Origin: Stenotrophomonas_A sp035629025
GTDB lineage: Bacteria > Pseudomonadota > Gammaproteobacteria > Xanthomonadales > Xanthomonadaceae
Reading direction: 5' to 3'
DNA length: 64,000 bases
NCBI GenBank assembly: GCA_035629025.1
Contig: DASPIU010000076.1
Location: 135,316-199,315, forward strand
Position numbers and translations under genes: made by a program. Numbering within the stretch: position 1 is the first letter of the stretch; every line of letters begins with the position of its first letter. Below, piece after piece: positions 1 to 8,185 of the stretch. Under the pieces are notes generated by a model, which saw only the letters and a program-made list of their open reading frames with translations, had not been told where the DNA came from and did no database searches.

Positions 1-35
1 GTCACGCATGCAGCGCAAGGAATTCTCACAACAAG

Positions 36-64
36 TTGACAAGCCGGCGCCGGCATCGAATAAA
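36..64 (+). promoter_or_regulatory. candidate sigma-70 promoter of the nag operon
   Basis: A perfect TTGACA (36-41) is followed after 17 bp by AATAAA (59-64, four of six matches to TATAAT). The spacer contains the 12-bp perfect palindrome GCCGGCGCCGGC (43-54). The position 65 bp before the nagP start fits the operon promoter. It is inferred from sequence only. Confidence 0.45.
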
Positions 65-80
65 TGTGACAACGTTGTTC
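65..80. promoter_or_regulatory. candidate NagR operator
   Basis: TGTGACAACGTTGTTC is centred on the perfect palindrome ACAACGTTGT (69-78), just downstream of the candidate -10 box. A LacI-type repressor gene lies in the same operon, and LacI proteins bind palindromes with a central CG. From memory, NagR sites of related bacteria have a TGACAnCGnTGTCA core, which this resembles. A repressor here would block transcription start. Confidence 0.4.
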
Positions 81-129
81 CCAGCCAGACCGCCGCAATG
101 GCCGTCGTCGACGCAGGAGCTTTCACCGC

Positions 130-1434
130 ATGTCCGCACTTGCCGCCACCCCCGAACGCTCCCGCGTGATGACCTCGATCGCGATCGTCGGCGTGCTGTT
201 CTTCATCATCGGCTTTTTCACCTGGATCAACGGTCCGCTGATCACCTTCGTGCGCCTGGCCTTCGACCTCAACGAGGTCAACGCCTTCCTGGTGCTGATG
301 GTGTTCTATCTGTCGTACTTCTTCCTGGCTCTGCCTTCGTCGTGGATTCTCAAGCGCACCGGCATGAAGAAGGGTCTGGCCCTGAGCCTGTTCGTGATGG
401 CGGCCGGCGCGGCGGCCTTCGGACAGTTCGCCACGCAGCGCTGGTATCCCGGCGCGCTGGCCGGGCTGTTCGTGATCGGCAGCGGACTGGCGTTGCTGCA
501 GACGGCGATCAACCCCTACATCTCCATCCTCGGCCCGATCGAAACCGCCGCGCGGCGCATCGCCTTGATGGGCATCTGCAACAAGATCGCCGGCATTCTC
601 GCGCCGATCATCATCGGCACCGTGGTGCTGCATGGCATCGGCGATCTGTCGGCGCAGGTCGCCAGTGCCGATGCCGCGACCAAGGCCACGCTGCTCAATG
701 ATTTCGCCGCCAAGATCCACGCGCCTTACCTGACCATGGCCGCGGTGCTGGTGGTGCTGGCGATCGGCGTGCTGTTCTCGCCGCTGCCCGAGCTCAAGCC
801 GTCCGAGGCCAACGCCACGCCGGCCAGCGGCGGCGCCGGCAAGACCAGCATCTTCCAGTTCCCGCACCTGTGGCTGGGCGTGCTGTGCCTGTTTGTCTAT
901 GTCGGCGTGGAAGTGATGGCCGGCGATGCGATCGGCACCTACGGCCACGGCTTCGACCTGCCGCTGGATCGCACCAAGGTCTTTACCTCCTTCACCCTGG
1001 GCGCGATGCTTGCCGGCTACATCGCCGGCCTGGTGCTGATTCCGCGCGTGGTGTCGCAGGCGCGCTACCTGAGCATTTCCGCGGTGCTGGGCGTGGTGTT
1101 CTCGCTGGGCGCCTACCTGACCCACGGCTACGTGTCGGTCGGCTTCGTCGCCGCGCTCGGCTTTGCCAACGCGATGATGTGGCCGGCGATCTTCCCGCTT
1201 GCCATCCAGGGCCTGGGCCGCTTCACCGAGATCGGTTCGGCGCTGCTGATCATGGGCATTGCCGGCGGCGCGATCATCCCGCAGGCCTTCGCCATCCTGA
1301 AGCAGCACTACGACTTCCAGCTGGTGTTTGCCGCGCTGATGGTGCCCTGCTATCTGTACATCCTGTACTACTCGCTGCGCGGCCACCGTGCCGGGCTGCC
1401 GGCGGGCGCTACGGCGGGAAGGGCCGATGCCTGA
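130..1434 (+). CDS. nagP: N-acetylglucosamine MFS transporter NagP
   Basis: Inner-membrane sugar:proton symporter of the FucP/GluP branch of the major facilitator superfamily. It probably imports N-acetylglucosamine (GlcNAc) that has crossed the outer membrane. The 434-residue product is hydrophobic throughout, with about 12 membrane segments and the family-typical stretch FFTWINGPLITF near residue 30. A middle hydrophilic loop (about residues 215-235) separates the two six-helix halves. It is the first gene of a five-gene operon whose other members are a LacI regulator and GlcNAc catabolic enzymes, which sets the likely substrate. The ATG at 130 has no strong Shine-Dalgarno; a second Met at residue 14 is possible. 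The substrate is inferred from context, because FucP relatives also carry glucose, galactose or fucose. Confidence 0.85.
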   Translation: MSALAATPERSRVMTSIAIVGVLFFIIGFFTWINGPLITFVRLAFDLNEVNAFLVLMVFYLSYFFLALPSSWILKRTGMKKGLALSLFVMAAGAAAFGQFATQRWYPGALAGLFVIGSGLALLQTAINPYISILGPIETAARRIALMGICNKIAGILAPIIIGTVVLHGIGDLSAQVASADAATKATLLNDFAAKIHAPYLTMAAVLVVLAIGVLFSPLPELKPSEANATPASGGAGKTSIFQFPHLWLGVLCLFVYVGVEVMAGDAIGTYGHGFDLPLDRTKVFTSFTLGAMLAGYIAGLVLIPRVVSQARYLSISAVLGVVFSLGAYLTHGYVSVGFVAALGFANAMMWPAIFPLAIQGLGRFTEIGSALLIMGIAGGAIIPQAFAILKQHYDFQLVFAALMVPCYLYILYYSLRGHRAGLPAGATAGRADA

Positions 1435-2560
1435 GCAGGGCCGCCCGGAACCGCGCATCATGGACGCCCTCGCCACCGCCCCGGAGCCGCCCATGCGCAG
1501 GCCGACGATCAAGGACGTCGCCGAACGCGCGAAGGTCTCGCTGAAGACCGTTTCGCGCGTGATCAACAACGAGCCGTCGGTGATGCAGGCCACCCGTGCG
1601 CGGGTGCTGCGCGCCATCGCCGACCTGGACTACGAACCGGACCCCTCCGCGCGCAACCTGCGCAGCGGCACGCCGTTCGTCATCGGCCTGGTCTACGACA
1701 ATCCCAATCCGTACCACATCATCGGCGTGCAGAACGGCGTGCTTGCGGCCTGCCGCGAGACCGGCTTCGGCCTGCAGATCAATCCGGTCGATTCCACCTC
1801 GCCGCTGCTGGCCGAGGAGCTCGCCGAATGGGTGCAGCGCTCGCGCCTGGCCGGCGTGGTGTTGACCGCGCCGATGTCCGAGCGCCCGGAGCTGCTGGCC
1901 GGCCTCGCCGCGCGCGGCATCAAGACCGTGCGCATCATCGCCGCCACCGAAGACCCGGGCGATGGCGCCTGCGTCTACATCGACGACCGTGATGCGGCCT
2001 ACGAGATCACCGAACACCTGATCCAGCTCGGCCACCAGCGCATCGGCTTCCTCTGGGGTGGGCCGCAGCATCGCTCCAGCGGCGAGCGTTATGCCGGCTA
2101 CGAGGCCGCGCTGCGCGACTACGGCATCGGCGTGGACAAGCACTTGATCGTGCAGGGCGACTACACCTTCGATGATGGTTTCCGTGGTGCGCGCCGTCTG
2201 CTGGCGCTGCGCGAGCCGCCCACCGCGATCTTCGGCAGCAACGACGAGATCGCCGCCGGCGTGCTCGCCGCGGCCAAGTCCACCGGCATGAACGTGCCGT
2301 ACCAGCTGTCCATTGCCGGCTTCGAGGACAGCCCGTTCTCGCGCCAGTCCTGGCCGCCGCTGACCACCGCCAAGCAGGCCACCGAAGACATCGCGCGCCA
2401 CGCCGCGCGCCTGTTGATCAGCCAGCTGCGCAGCGATGCCTATGACGAGCAGGCCACGGTTCTGCAGAACCGCGGCTTTGTCCCGCAGCTGGTGGTGCGC
2501 GGCTCGACCGCGCCCGCGCCGGCTGCCGGTGCCCGCATCGCGCCGCCCGAACCGACCTGA
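1427..2560 (+). CDS. nagR: LacI-family repressor of the nag operon (NagR)
   Basis: DNA-binding repressor expected to sense a GlcNAc-derived sugar and control this operon. An N-terminal LacI helix-turn-helix (RPTIKDVAERAKVSLKTVSR) is followed by a periplasmic-binding-protein-like effector domain of about 280 residues. The gene overlaps the end of nagP by 8 bp. Three starts are possible: 1427 (GGGAAGGG just upstream), 1460, and 1493 (GGAG at 6 bp spacing, starting directly at the HTH). I give the longest; 1493 is the most compact and equally credible. A palindrome upstream of nagP is the likely operator. The regulator role rests on the family; the effector is inferred. Confidence 0.85.
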   Translation: MPEQGRPEPRIMDALATAPEPPMRRPTIKDVAERAKVSLKTVSRVINNEPSVMQATRARVLRAIADLDYEPDPSARNLRSGTPFVIGLVYDNPNPYHIIGVQNGVLAACRETGFGLQINPVDSTSPLLAEELAEWVQRSRLAGVVLTAPMSERPELLAGLAARGIKTVRIIAATEDPGDGACVYIDDRDAAYEITEHLIQLGHQRIGFLWGGPQHRSSGERYAGYEAALRDYGIGVDKHLIVQGDYTFDDGFRGARRLLALREPPTAIFGSNDEIAAGVLAAAKSTGMNVPYQLSIAGFEDSPFSRQSWPPLTTAKQATEDIARHAARLLISQLRSDAYDEQATVLQNRGFVPQLVVRGSTAPAPAAGARIAPPEPT

Positions 2561-2590
2561 CGCCTTCCTCCCGACGACCTCATCGCCCCC

Positions 2591-3619
2591 ATGTCCCTGC
2601 CTGAAGAAAGCCAGACCCTGATGTTCCGCGAGGCCGCGGAAACCGCCGATGTCGTCGCCGCCCAATTCGCGCGCAACCGCGCCACGGTCCAGGCCCTGGC
2701 GGCGTCGCTGCGCGCCGAGCCGCCGCCGTTCGTGGTGACCTGCGCGCGCGGCAGTTCCGACCATGCCGCCACTTACGCCAAGTACCTTTTCGAGACCCAG
2801 CTTGGCGTGGTCACCGCATCGGCTTCGCCCTCGGTGGGTTCGGTGTACGAAGCGCCACTGGCACTCAACGGTGCGCTGTACCTGGTGATCTCGCAGTCGG
2901 GCAAGAGCCCGGACCTGCTGCGCAACGCCGAAGCGGCGAAGAAGGCCGGCGCGCGCGTGGTCGCCCTGGTCAACGTCGAAGATTCGCCGCTGGCGCAGCT
3001 GGCCGACACCGTGCTGGCGCTGGGCGCCGGACCCGAACGCAGCGTGGCCGCGACCAAGAGCTACCTCGCCTCGCTGGCCGCGATCCTGCAGCTGGGCGCG
3101 TTCTGGAAGCAGGACCCGGCGCTGCTCGCCGCGCTCGATGCCTTGCCCGACGCGCTACGCCGCGCATGGCAGTGCGACTGGACCGCGCTGACCGAAGGCC
3201 TGGTGCCGGCGCACAACCTGTTCGTGCTGGGGCGCGGTCTGGGCCTGGCCGCCGCGCAGGAAGCGGCGCTCAAGTTCAAGGAAACCTGCGGCCTGCACGC
3301 CGAAGCTTACAGCTCGGCGGAAGTGAAGCACGGGCCGATGGCGCTGGTCGGGCCGGGCTTCCCGGTGCTTGCCTTTGCGCAGCCCGACGAGACCGGTGCC
3401 GGTACCCGTGCCGTGGCCGAGGAATTCCGCGCGCGCGGCGCGCAGGTGTGGCTGGCCGCCGCCGATGGCGACCTGGCGCTGGCCGCGCCGCCGCACCCGG
3501 CCTGCACGCCGCTGTTGACGATCCAGAGCTTCTATCGCGCGATCAACGCGCTGGCGCTGCGCCGCGGGCACAACCCGGATCTGCCGCCGCACTTGAACAA
3601 GGTTACCGAGACGGTCTGA
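2591..3619 (+). CDS. nagB-II: glucosamine-6-phosphate deaminase, SIS-domain type (NagB-II)
   Basis: Converts glucosamine-6-phosphate to fructose-6-phosphate and ammonia. It belongs to the isomerase-type deaminases related to the isomerase half of GlmS, not to classical NagB. The 342-residue protein carries two SIS domains: CARGSSDHAATYAKY near residue 38 with SQSGKSPD near 99, and a second domain with EAYSSAEVKHGP near residue 236. No glutamine amidotransferase domain is present, so it cannot be GlmS. It lies between nagR and nagA, 30 bp after nagR and 4 bp before nagA. The pathway role is well supported by this context. Confidence 0.88.
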   Translation: MSLPEESQTLMFREAAETADVVAAQFARNRATVQALAASLRAEPPPFVVTCARGSSDHAATYAKYLFETQLGVVTASASPSVGSVYEAPLALNGALYLVISQSGKSPDLLRNAEAAKKAGARVVALVNVEDSPLAQLADTVLALGAGPERSVAATKSYLASLAAILQLGAFWKQDPALLAALDALPDALRRAWQCDWTALTEGLVPAHNLFVLGRGLGLAAAQEAALKFKETCGLHAEAYSSAEVKHGPMALVGPGFPVLAFAQPDETGAGTRAVAEEFRARGAQVWLAAADGDLALAAPPHPACTPLLTIQSFYRAINALALRRGHNPDLPPHLNKVTETV

Positions 3620-3623
3620 CGCC

Positions 3624-4763
3624 ATGGCAATCGCGCTGCGCAACGGAAACATCCTGACCGACCACGGCTTCGACACGCAGCTGGCGGTGCTGGTCGAAGA
3701 AGGCCGCATCAGCGCGCTGCTGCCGCTGGACGATCCGCGCGTGGCCGCGGCCACGACGGTGGACCTGCAAGGCCATACGCTGCTGCCGGGCTTCATCGAC
3801 GCGCAGGTCAACGGTGGCGGCGGCTATCTGTTCAACAACACCCCCGACGTGCAGGCGCTGGCGCACATCGCGCGCGCGCACCGCCGCTTCGGCACCACCG
3901 GCCTGTTGCCGACGCTGATCAGCGACGATGCCGCGGTGATGGAAAAGGCCATTGCCGCCACCGCGCAGGCCATCGATGCCGGTGTGCCCGGCGTGCTCGG
4001 CATCCATCTGGAGGGGCCGTACATCGCACCGGCGCGCAAGGGCACGCACGATGCCAGCAAGTTCCGCGTGCCCGATGCCGCCGAGGTGGCGATGGCCGCC
4101 TCGCTGCGCAACGGCGTGACCCTGCTGACGCTGGCGCCGGAGCAGGTGCCGGCCGACACCATCCGCGCGCTGGTCGCGGCCGGGGTGATTGTCGCCGCCG
4201 GCCACACCGCCGGCAGCTATGAGCAGATTCGCGCGGGACTGGACGCTGGCATCACCGGCTTTACCCATCTGTACAATGCGATGTCGCCGCTGCAGGGGCG
4301 CGAGCCTGGCGCGGTCGGTGCCGCGCTGGAAGACGAGGGCAGCTGGTGCGGCCTCATCGTCGACGGCGTGCATGTGCATCCGGCCAGCCTGCGCGTGGCG
4401 CTGGCGGCCAAGCCGCGCGGCAAGCTGTTCCTGGTCACCGATGCGATGCCGCCGGTGGGCGCGGACGATCCGAGCTATTCGCTGTATGGCGAAATCATCA
4501 CCGCCGTCGATGGCGTGGTGCGCAACGCCGCGGGCGCGCTGGCCGGCTCGGCGCTGGACATGGCCACGGCGGTGCGCAACAGCGTGGAACTGCTCGGCCT
4601 GTCGCTGGAAGAGGCCTCGCGCATGGCCTCGACCTATCCGGCGCAGTTCCTGGGCCTGGGCGATCGCTACGGACGCATCGCGCCGGGTTATCAGGCCGAC
4701 CTGGTATTGCTCGACGACAAGCTGCAGGTGCTCGCGACCTGGATTGCCGGCAGCGCCGACTGA
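3624..4763 (+). CDS. nagA: N-acetylglucosamine-6-phosphate deacetylase
   Basis: Amidohydrolase that removes acetate from GlcNAc-6-phosphate, giving glucosamine-6-phosphate for the upstream NagB-II. It has 379 residues, the usual family length. Visible family motifs are GFIDAQVNGGG near residue 50, HLEGPYI near 128, AGHTAG near 192, HLYNAM near 213 and the catalytic-aspartate segment TDAMPP near 273. The gene starts 4 bp after nagB-II stops, and its own stop lies 1 bp before the nagX start, so translation is probably coupled. No kinase gene is seen in the window, although NagA needs a phosphorylated substrate; a GlcNAc kinase (NagK) would have to be elsewhere. Confidence 0.92.
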   Translation: MAIALRNGNILTDHGFDTQLAVLVEEGRISALLPLDDPRVAAATTVDLQGHTLLPGFIDAQVNGGGGYLFNNTPDVQALAHIARAHRRFGTTGLLPTLISDDAAVMEKAIAATAQAIDAGVPGVLGIHLEGPYIAPARKGTHDASKFRVPDAAEVAMAASLRNGVTLLTLAPEQVPADTIRALVAAGVIVAAGHTAGSYEQIRAGLDAGITGFTHLYNAMSPLQGREPGAVGAALEDEGSWCGLIVDGVHVHPASLRVALAAKPRGKLFLVTDAMPPVGADDPSYSLYGEIITAVDGVVRNAAGALAGSALDMATAVRNSVELLGLSLEEASRMASTYPAQFLGLGDRYGRIAPGYQADLVLLDDKLQVLATWIAGSAD

Positions 4764-4764
4764 C

Positions 4765-5844
4765 ATGGCACAGGCAGGCGCGATGCGCCGTTATCCCTCG
4801 GTCGATGCGCTGCGCGGCCTCACCGTGGCCGCCATGCTCCTGGTCAACAACCCGGGCGAATGGGCGCATGTGTGGTGGCCGCTGGAACACGCGGCCTGGC
4901 ATGGCTGCACGCCGACCGACCTGATCTTCCCGATGTTCCTGTTCATCGCCGGCGTTTCCCTCGCCCTGGGCGTAGTACCGCGCGCGGTGCACGGCGGCGA
5001 CCGCGCCGCGCTCACGCGCACGCTGTGGGTGCGCGCGCTGCGCATCGTCGGCCTCGGCCTGTTGCTGCACCTGCTGGCCTGGTGGTGGCTGGACAAGCCG
5101 CACTTCCGCCCATGGGGCGTGCTGCAGCGCATTGGTCTGTGTGTCGCCCTGGCTGGCAGCGTCGCCATCTGGTGCCGGCCGCGCCTGCAATGGGCCCTGC
5201 TCGCGCTGCTGCTGGGTGGCTGGGCGGCGCTGTTGTGGATGGGTGGCACGCTGGCGCCTTGGCACAACCTCGCCAGCCGCGTGGATACCGCGTTGCTGGG
5301 TCCGCTGTTGTACGAATACGACGCGGCGAGCGGCCTGGGTCATGATCCGGAAGGCCTGCTTTCGACGCTGGGAGCGCTGGCGACCACGTTGCTCGGCCTG
5401 CGCGCTGGCGACTGGCTGCGCGGCGGGCAGGGCGCGCGGCTGTTGTCGGCCGGCATCGTGTTGGCGGCGCTGGGTTGGCTGTGGTCGGCGTGGCTGCCCT
5501 TGAACAAGAACCTGTGGACGTCGTCCTACGTGCTGTGGTGCGGCGGGCTGTCGATGCTGCTGTTGTGGCTAGCGCACCGGCTCATCGACTTGCGTGGCTG
5601 GCCGGCGCTGGGCCGCGCTTTTGGCGCCAACGCGATTGCCGCCTATGCTGGCTCGGCGCTGATGGTGTACGTGCTGCTGGCGCTGGACCTGTGGACGCCG
5701 CTGTACGAACGCGGCTTTGCCAGCTGGATCGCACCGCTGGCCGGGCGCGAAGTGGCCTCGGCTGCGTTTGCCGTGGTGTTCGTGGCGATCTGGTGGGCCG
5801 TCGTGCGCTGGATGGATCGGCGCGGCTGGTATATGAAAATATAA
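4765..5844 (+). CDS. nagX: NagX-like membrane protein (DUF5009/acyltransferase-like)
   Basis: Integral inner-membrane protein of 359 residues related to heparan-alpha-glucosaminide N-acetyltransferases. It opens with the family-typical RYPSVDALRGLTVAAMLLVN and has about ten hydrophobic segments. The short motif THADLIFP-like PTDLIFPMFLFIAG occurs near residue 50. It is the last gene of the nag operon. In other gamma-proteobacteria nagX genes sit in GlcNAc/chitin loci, and a role in GlcNAc transport or modification at the inner membrane has been proposed; its reaction is not settled. An alternative start at 4783 (MRRYPS) would omit six residues. Confidence 0.78.
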   Translation: MAQAGAMRRYPSVDALRGLTVAAMLLVNNPGEWAHVWWPLEHAAWHGCTPTDLIFPMFLFIAGVSLALGVVPRAVHGGDRAALTRTLWVRALRIVGLGLLLHLLAWWWLDKPHFRPWGVLQRIGLCVALAGSVAIWCRPRLQWALLALLLGGWAALLWMGGTLAPWHNLASRVDTALLGPLLYEYDAASGLGHDPEGLLSTLGALATTLLGLRAGDWLRGGQGARLLSAGIVLAALGWLWSAWLPLNKNLWTSSYVLWCGGLSMLLLWLAHRLIDLRGWPALGRAFGANAIAAYAGSALMVYVLLALDLWTPLYERGFASWIAPLAGREVASAAFAVVFVAIWWAVVRWMDRRGWYMKI

Positions 5845-5864
5845 GCCGCAAAATATAAGCCGCA
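5837..5864 (+). repeat. 14-bp perfect tandem repeat duplicating the nagX stop
   Basis: AAATATAAGCCGCA occurs twice head to tail (5837-5850 and 5851-5864). The first copy contains the TAA stop codon of nagX (5842-5844). It looks like a local slippage or duplication event. Confidence 0.9.
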
Positions 5865-5880
5865 AGAGATCCGCAGCAGC

Positions 5881-6357
5881 TTAGGAAGGATCGACGCGCA
5901 GCGGCTGGAACCCGCAACGTTCGCGCGAACGCGTGCATTCAAGGAACGCGGCGCCGACCGCGCCAGCTTCCGGGCGCCAGTCCGGCACGCCGGCGATCGA
6001 TACGACGAAATTGGATTCCACACCTGGCCGGCTGCGCGGCTGGTAGCTCATGTCCAGCTGCATGCCGTCCTTCAGCAGATAGGTGCAGTTGACCAGGATG
6101 CCGCGCCCGGCCACGTTGGTGTCCGGTGCCAGCAGCGCGGTGTCGAAGCGGGTGATGGCGCGTGCCGGCGCGGCGAGCGAGGTCCACTGGCCCTCCCAGC
6201 CAGCCGTCTTCTCTTCGGCCACGTAGCGGCCCTGCACATAGCTGATGCGTTCGGGAGCGGGGCAGTGCATGCGCTGGGCCTGGGCCGGCGCGACGAGTTG
6301 GCAGGCCACCATGACGGCGGCCACGGCCAGTGCAGCCACAAATTGCAGGCGGCGCAT
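5881..6357 (-). CDS. small secreted protein of unknown function
   Basis: A 158-residue protein with a signal peptide: MRRLQ, then a hydrophobic core, ending near APAQAQ. A Cys in VMVAC inside the core could instead act as a weak lipobox. Mature part is rich in Trp and Arg and has four Cys residues likely to form disulfides in the periplasm. Start chosen at 6357, which has GGGAG at good spacing; the longer open frame lacks one. From memory the CPAPERISYVQG opening resembles DUF3757 proteins, which I cannot confirm. It is transcribed towards nagX and forms no operon. No function can be assigned. Confidence 0.65.
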   Translation of the reverse strand: MRRLQFVAALAVAAVMVACQLVAPAQAQRMHCPAPERISYVQGRYVAEEKTAGWEGQWTSLAAPARAITRFDTALLAPDTNVAGRGILVNCTYLLKDGMQLDMSYQPRSRPGVESNFVVSIAGVPDWRPEAGAVGAAFLECTRSRERCGFQPLRVDPS

Positions 6358-6591
6358 GAGCGGTCTCCCTTTCGTCGAGGCAATCACCATGCGCAGGATC
6401 GCTCGCGCGGACAACCGCATCGGCGCAGTTTCCGCCATTTACTGCGAACATTCGTAGGGCTTTCGCCCATGGCGCCGATACCTGTCGCGGAGCACCGCTT
6501 CCTGTACGCGAGCCTGACAACGGCGCCGTCATGGCCGGCTTGCCCTGCGCGCCCACGCTAGACTCGGTCCATCCCCAAGCGAGGCACCGCC

Positions 6592-6900
6592 ATGCAATGT
6601 CCCCGCTGTAACGAGGTGGTCCTGATGATGGCAGAGCGTCAGGGCATCGAAATCGACTACTGCCCGCAATGCCGCGGCATCTGGCTGGATCGTGGCGAAC
6701 TGGACAAGATCCTGGAACGCAACGCCGCCGATCCCGCCGCCGCGCCAGCGCCACGCGCGCCGTATCCGGAGCCGCCGCGCCAGGAGGTCTACCAGGACCG
6801 TGGCTACCAGGACCGCGGCAGCCACGGCCGTGGTCACCACGGTGGCGACAAGCACTATCGCAAGAAGCGCAACTTCCTGTCGGACCTGCTCGACTTCTAG
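6592..6900 (+). CDS. zinc-ribbon (TFIIB-type) small protein
   Basis: A 102-residue protein with an N-terminal zf-TFIIB zinc ribbon. Four zinc ligands are visible as CPRC (residues 3-6) and CPQC (near 24-27), followed by the family signature RGIWLDRGELDKI. The second half is low complexity, rich in Gln, Tyr, Gly, His and Arg, and ends in the basic-hydrophobic KKRNFLSDLLDF. Proteins of this family are common in proteobacteria and have no agreed function; nucleic-acid or protein binding is inferred from the fold. It converges on cca, with 10 bp between the stops. Confidence 0.8.
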   Translation: MQCPRCNEVVLMMAERQGIEIDYCPQCRGIWLDRGELDKILERNAADPAAAPAPRAPYPEPPRQEVYQDRGYQDRGSHGRGHHGGDKHYRKKRNFLSDLLDF

Positions 6901-6910
6901 TCCGCGCCGC

Positions 6911-8152
6911 TCACGTCGCCGGGTCGCGCCGCAAGGTGCGCGCGGCGGCAATGGCGGCAATGCGCGCCTTCGCCAGCGCCTGCCCGATCTGCGGGCCTTG
7001 CAGGCCTTCGCTGGCCACGTCGCGGGCATTGATCGCCAGCGCCGCGGCATGCAGCCGGCACAGCTCCGCGCCTTGCGGGTAATTCTCTTCGGCGCTGCCG
7101 AGCCGGCCGCGCTTGTCGGCTTCGCAGACGATGGCGAGCTGGGCGATGCGCTCGGGTCGGCGAAATCCATCGCAACGGGTCAGCAGTTCGTGCACGGTGG
7201 CGTCGCGCAGTTCGGCGATGCGATGCACGTTGAGATGTTCGCGGCACGCGGTTTCGGCCAGCTGGCGGTAGTCCTGCGGCACCTTCAGGCGCTCGCTCAG
7301 CGCGCGCGCCGGAGCCACGCCGCGTTGCTCGTGCATGATGTGGCGCGGCCATTCCTCCGGCGGCGTGCGCGCCTTGCCCAGGTCATGGCAGAGCGCGGCA
7401 TAGCCAATCAACGCATCACCCGGGCGCAGCCGCGCGGCCATGTCGCTGACCATTTCCTGGTGCACGCCGGTATCGACTTCGGGATGGAACTCCGCGCGCT
7501 GCGGCACGCCATACAGGGCATCGACCTCGGGCAGTACCGCGGCCAGCGCATCGGCCTGGCGCAAGGTGCTCAGGAAGGCCGAGGGCCGCGGCGAGGCCAG
7601 CGCCTTGCGCAGCTCCTGCCACACCCGTTCCGGGACCAGGGTGTCGAGTTCGCCGCTGGCGGCGATCTGCCGCATCAAGGCCAGCGTTTCCGGGGCAACC
7701 TGAAAGCCGAGCGCGGCAAAGCGCGCCATGAAGCGCGCCGCGCGAAGCACGCGCAGCGGATCTTCGACAAACGCCGGGCCGACATGGCGCAGCACGCGGT
7801 CGTGGATATCGCGGGCGCCGCCATACGGGTCCACCAGCGTGCCGTCGCTGGCGCGGGCAATGGCATTGATCGTGAAGTCGCGGCGCTGCAGGTCCTGCTC
7901 CAGCGTCACCGAGGGGTCGGCATCGACCACGAAGCCGCGGTAGCCGCGCCCGGATTTGCGCTCGGTGCGGGCCAGGGCGTATTCCTCGCCCGTGTCGGGA
8001 TGCAGGAACACCGGGAAGTCTCGGCCCACGGCCTTGTAGCCGAGCGCTTCCATCCGCGCCTGGTCGGCGCCGACCACCACCCAGTCGCGGTCGCCGGGGG
8101 GCAGGCCCAGCAGGGCATCGCGGACCGCGCCGCCTACGAGATAGATTTCCAT
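6911..8152 (-). CDS. cca: multifunctional CCA tRNA nucleotidyltransferase
   Basis: Adds or repairs the 3'-CCA end of tRNAs. The product is 413 residues, about the length of the E. coli enzyme (412). The nucleotidyltransferase head has MEIYLVGGAVRDALLG, RDWVVVG, and RRDFTINAIA. A C-terminal HD phosphohydrolase domain (CHDLGKA near residue 245) marks the gamma-proteobacterial multifunctional type. The start at 8152 matches the MKIYLVGGAVRD start of E. coli; an upstream ATG at 8170 would add six residues. It lies 33 bp downstream of slt on the same strand, so the two are probably co-transcribed. Confidence 0.95.
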   Translation of the reverse strand: MEIYLVGGAVRDALLGLPPGDRDWVVVGADQARMEALGYKAVGRDFPVFLHPDTGEEYALARTERKSGRGYRGFVVDADPSVTLEQDLQRRDFTINAIARASDGTLVDPYGGARDIHDRVLRHVGPAFVEDPLRVLRAARFMARFAALGFQVAPETLALMRQIAASGELDTLVPERVWQELRKALASPRPSAFLSTLRQADALAAVLPEVDALYGVPQRAEFHPEVDTGVHQEMVSDMAARLRPGDALIGYAALCHDLGKARTPPEEWPRHIMHEQRGVAPARALSERLKVPQDYRQLAETACREHLNVHRIAELRDATVHELLTRCDGFRRPERIAQLAIVCEADKRGRLGSAEENYPQGAELCRLHAAALAINARDVASEGLQGPQIGQALAKARIAAIAAARTLRRDPAT

Positions 8153-8185
8153 CGCGCCATCATGCCCCATGCGGCGGACGTTGCC

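Noticed and set aside
65..71. TGTGACA as an ECF41 -35 element on the minus strand upstream of nagP
   Set aside because: No CGTC lies 16 bp downstream, so it does not match the two accepted sites.
1409..2764. 451-residue open frame opposite nagR
   Set aside because: It is the reverse-strand shadow of nagR and the SIS gene in high-GC DNA; its composition is Arg/Gly/Ala-rich with no family look.
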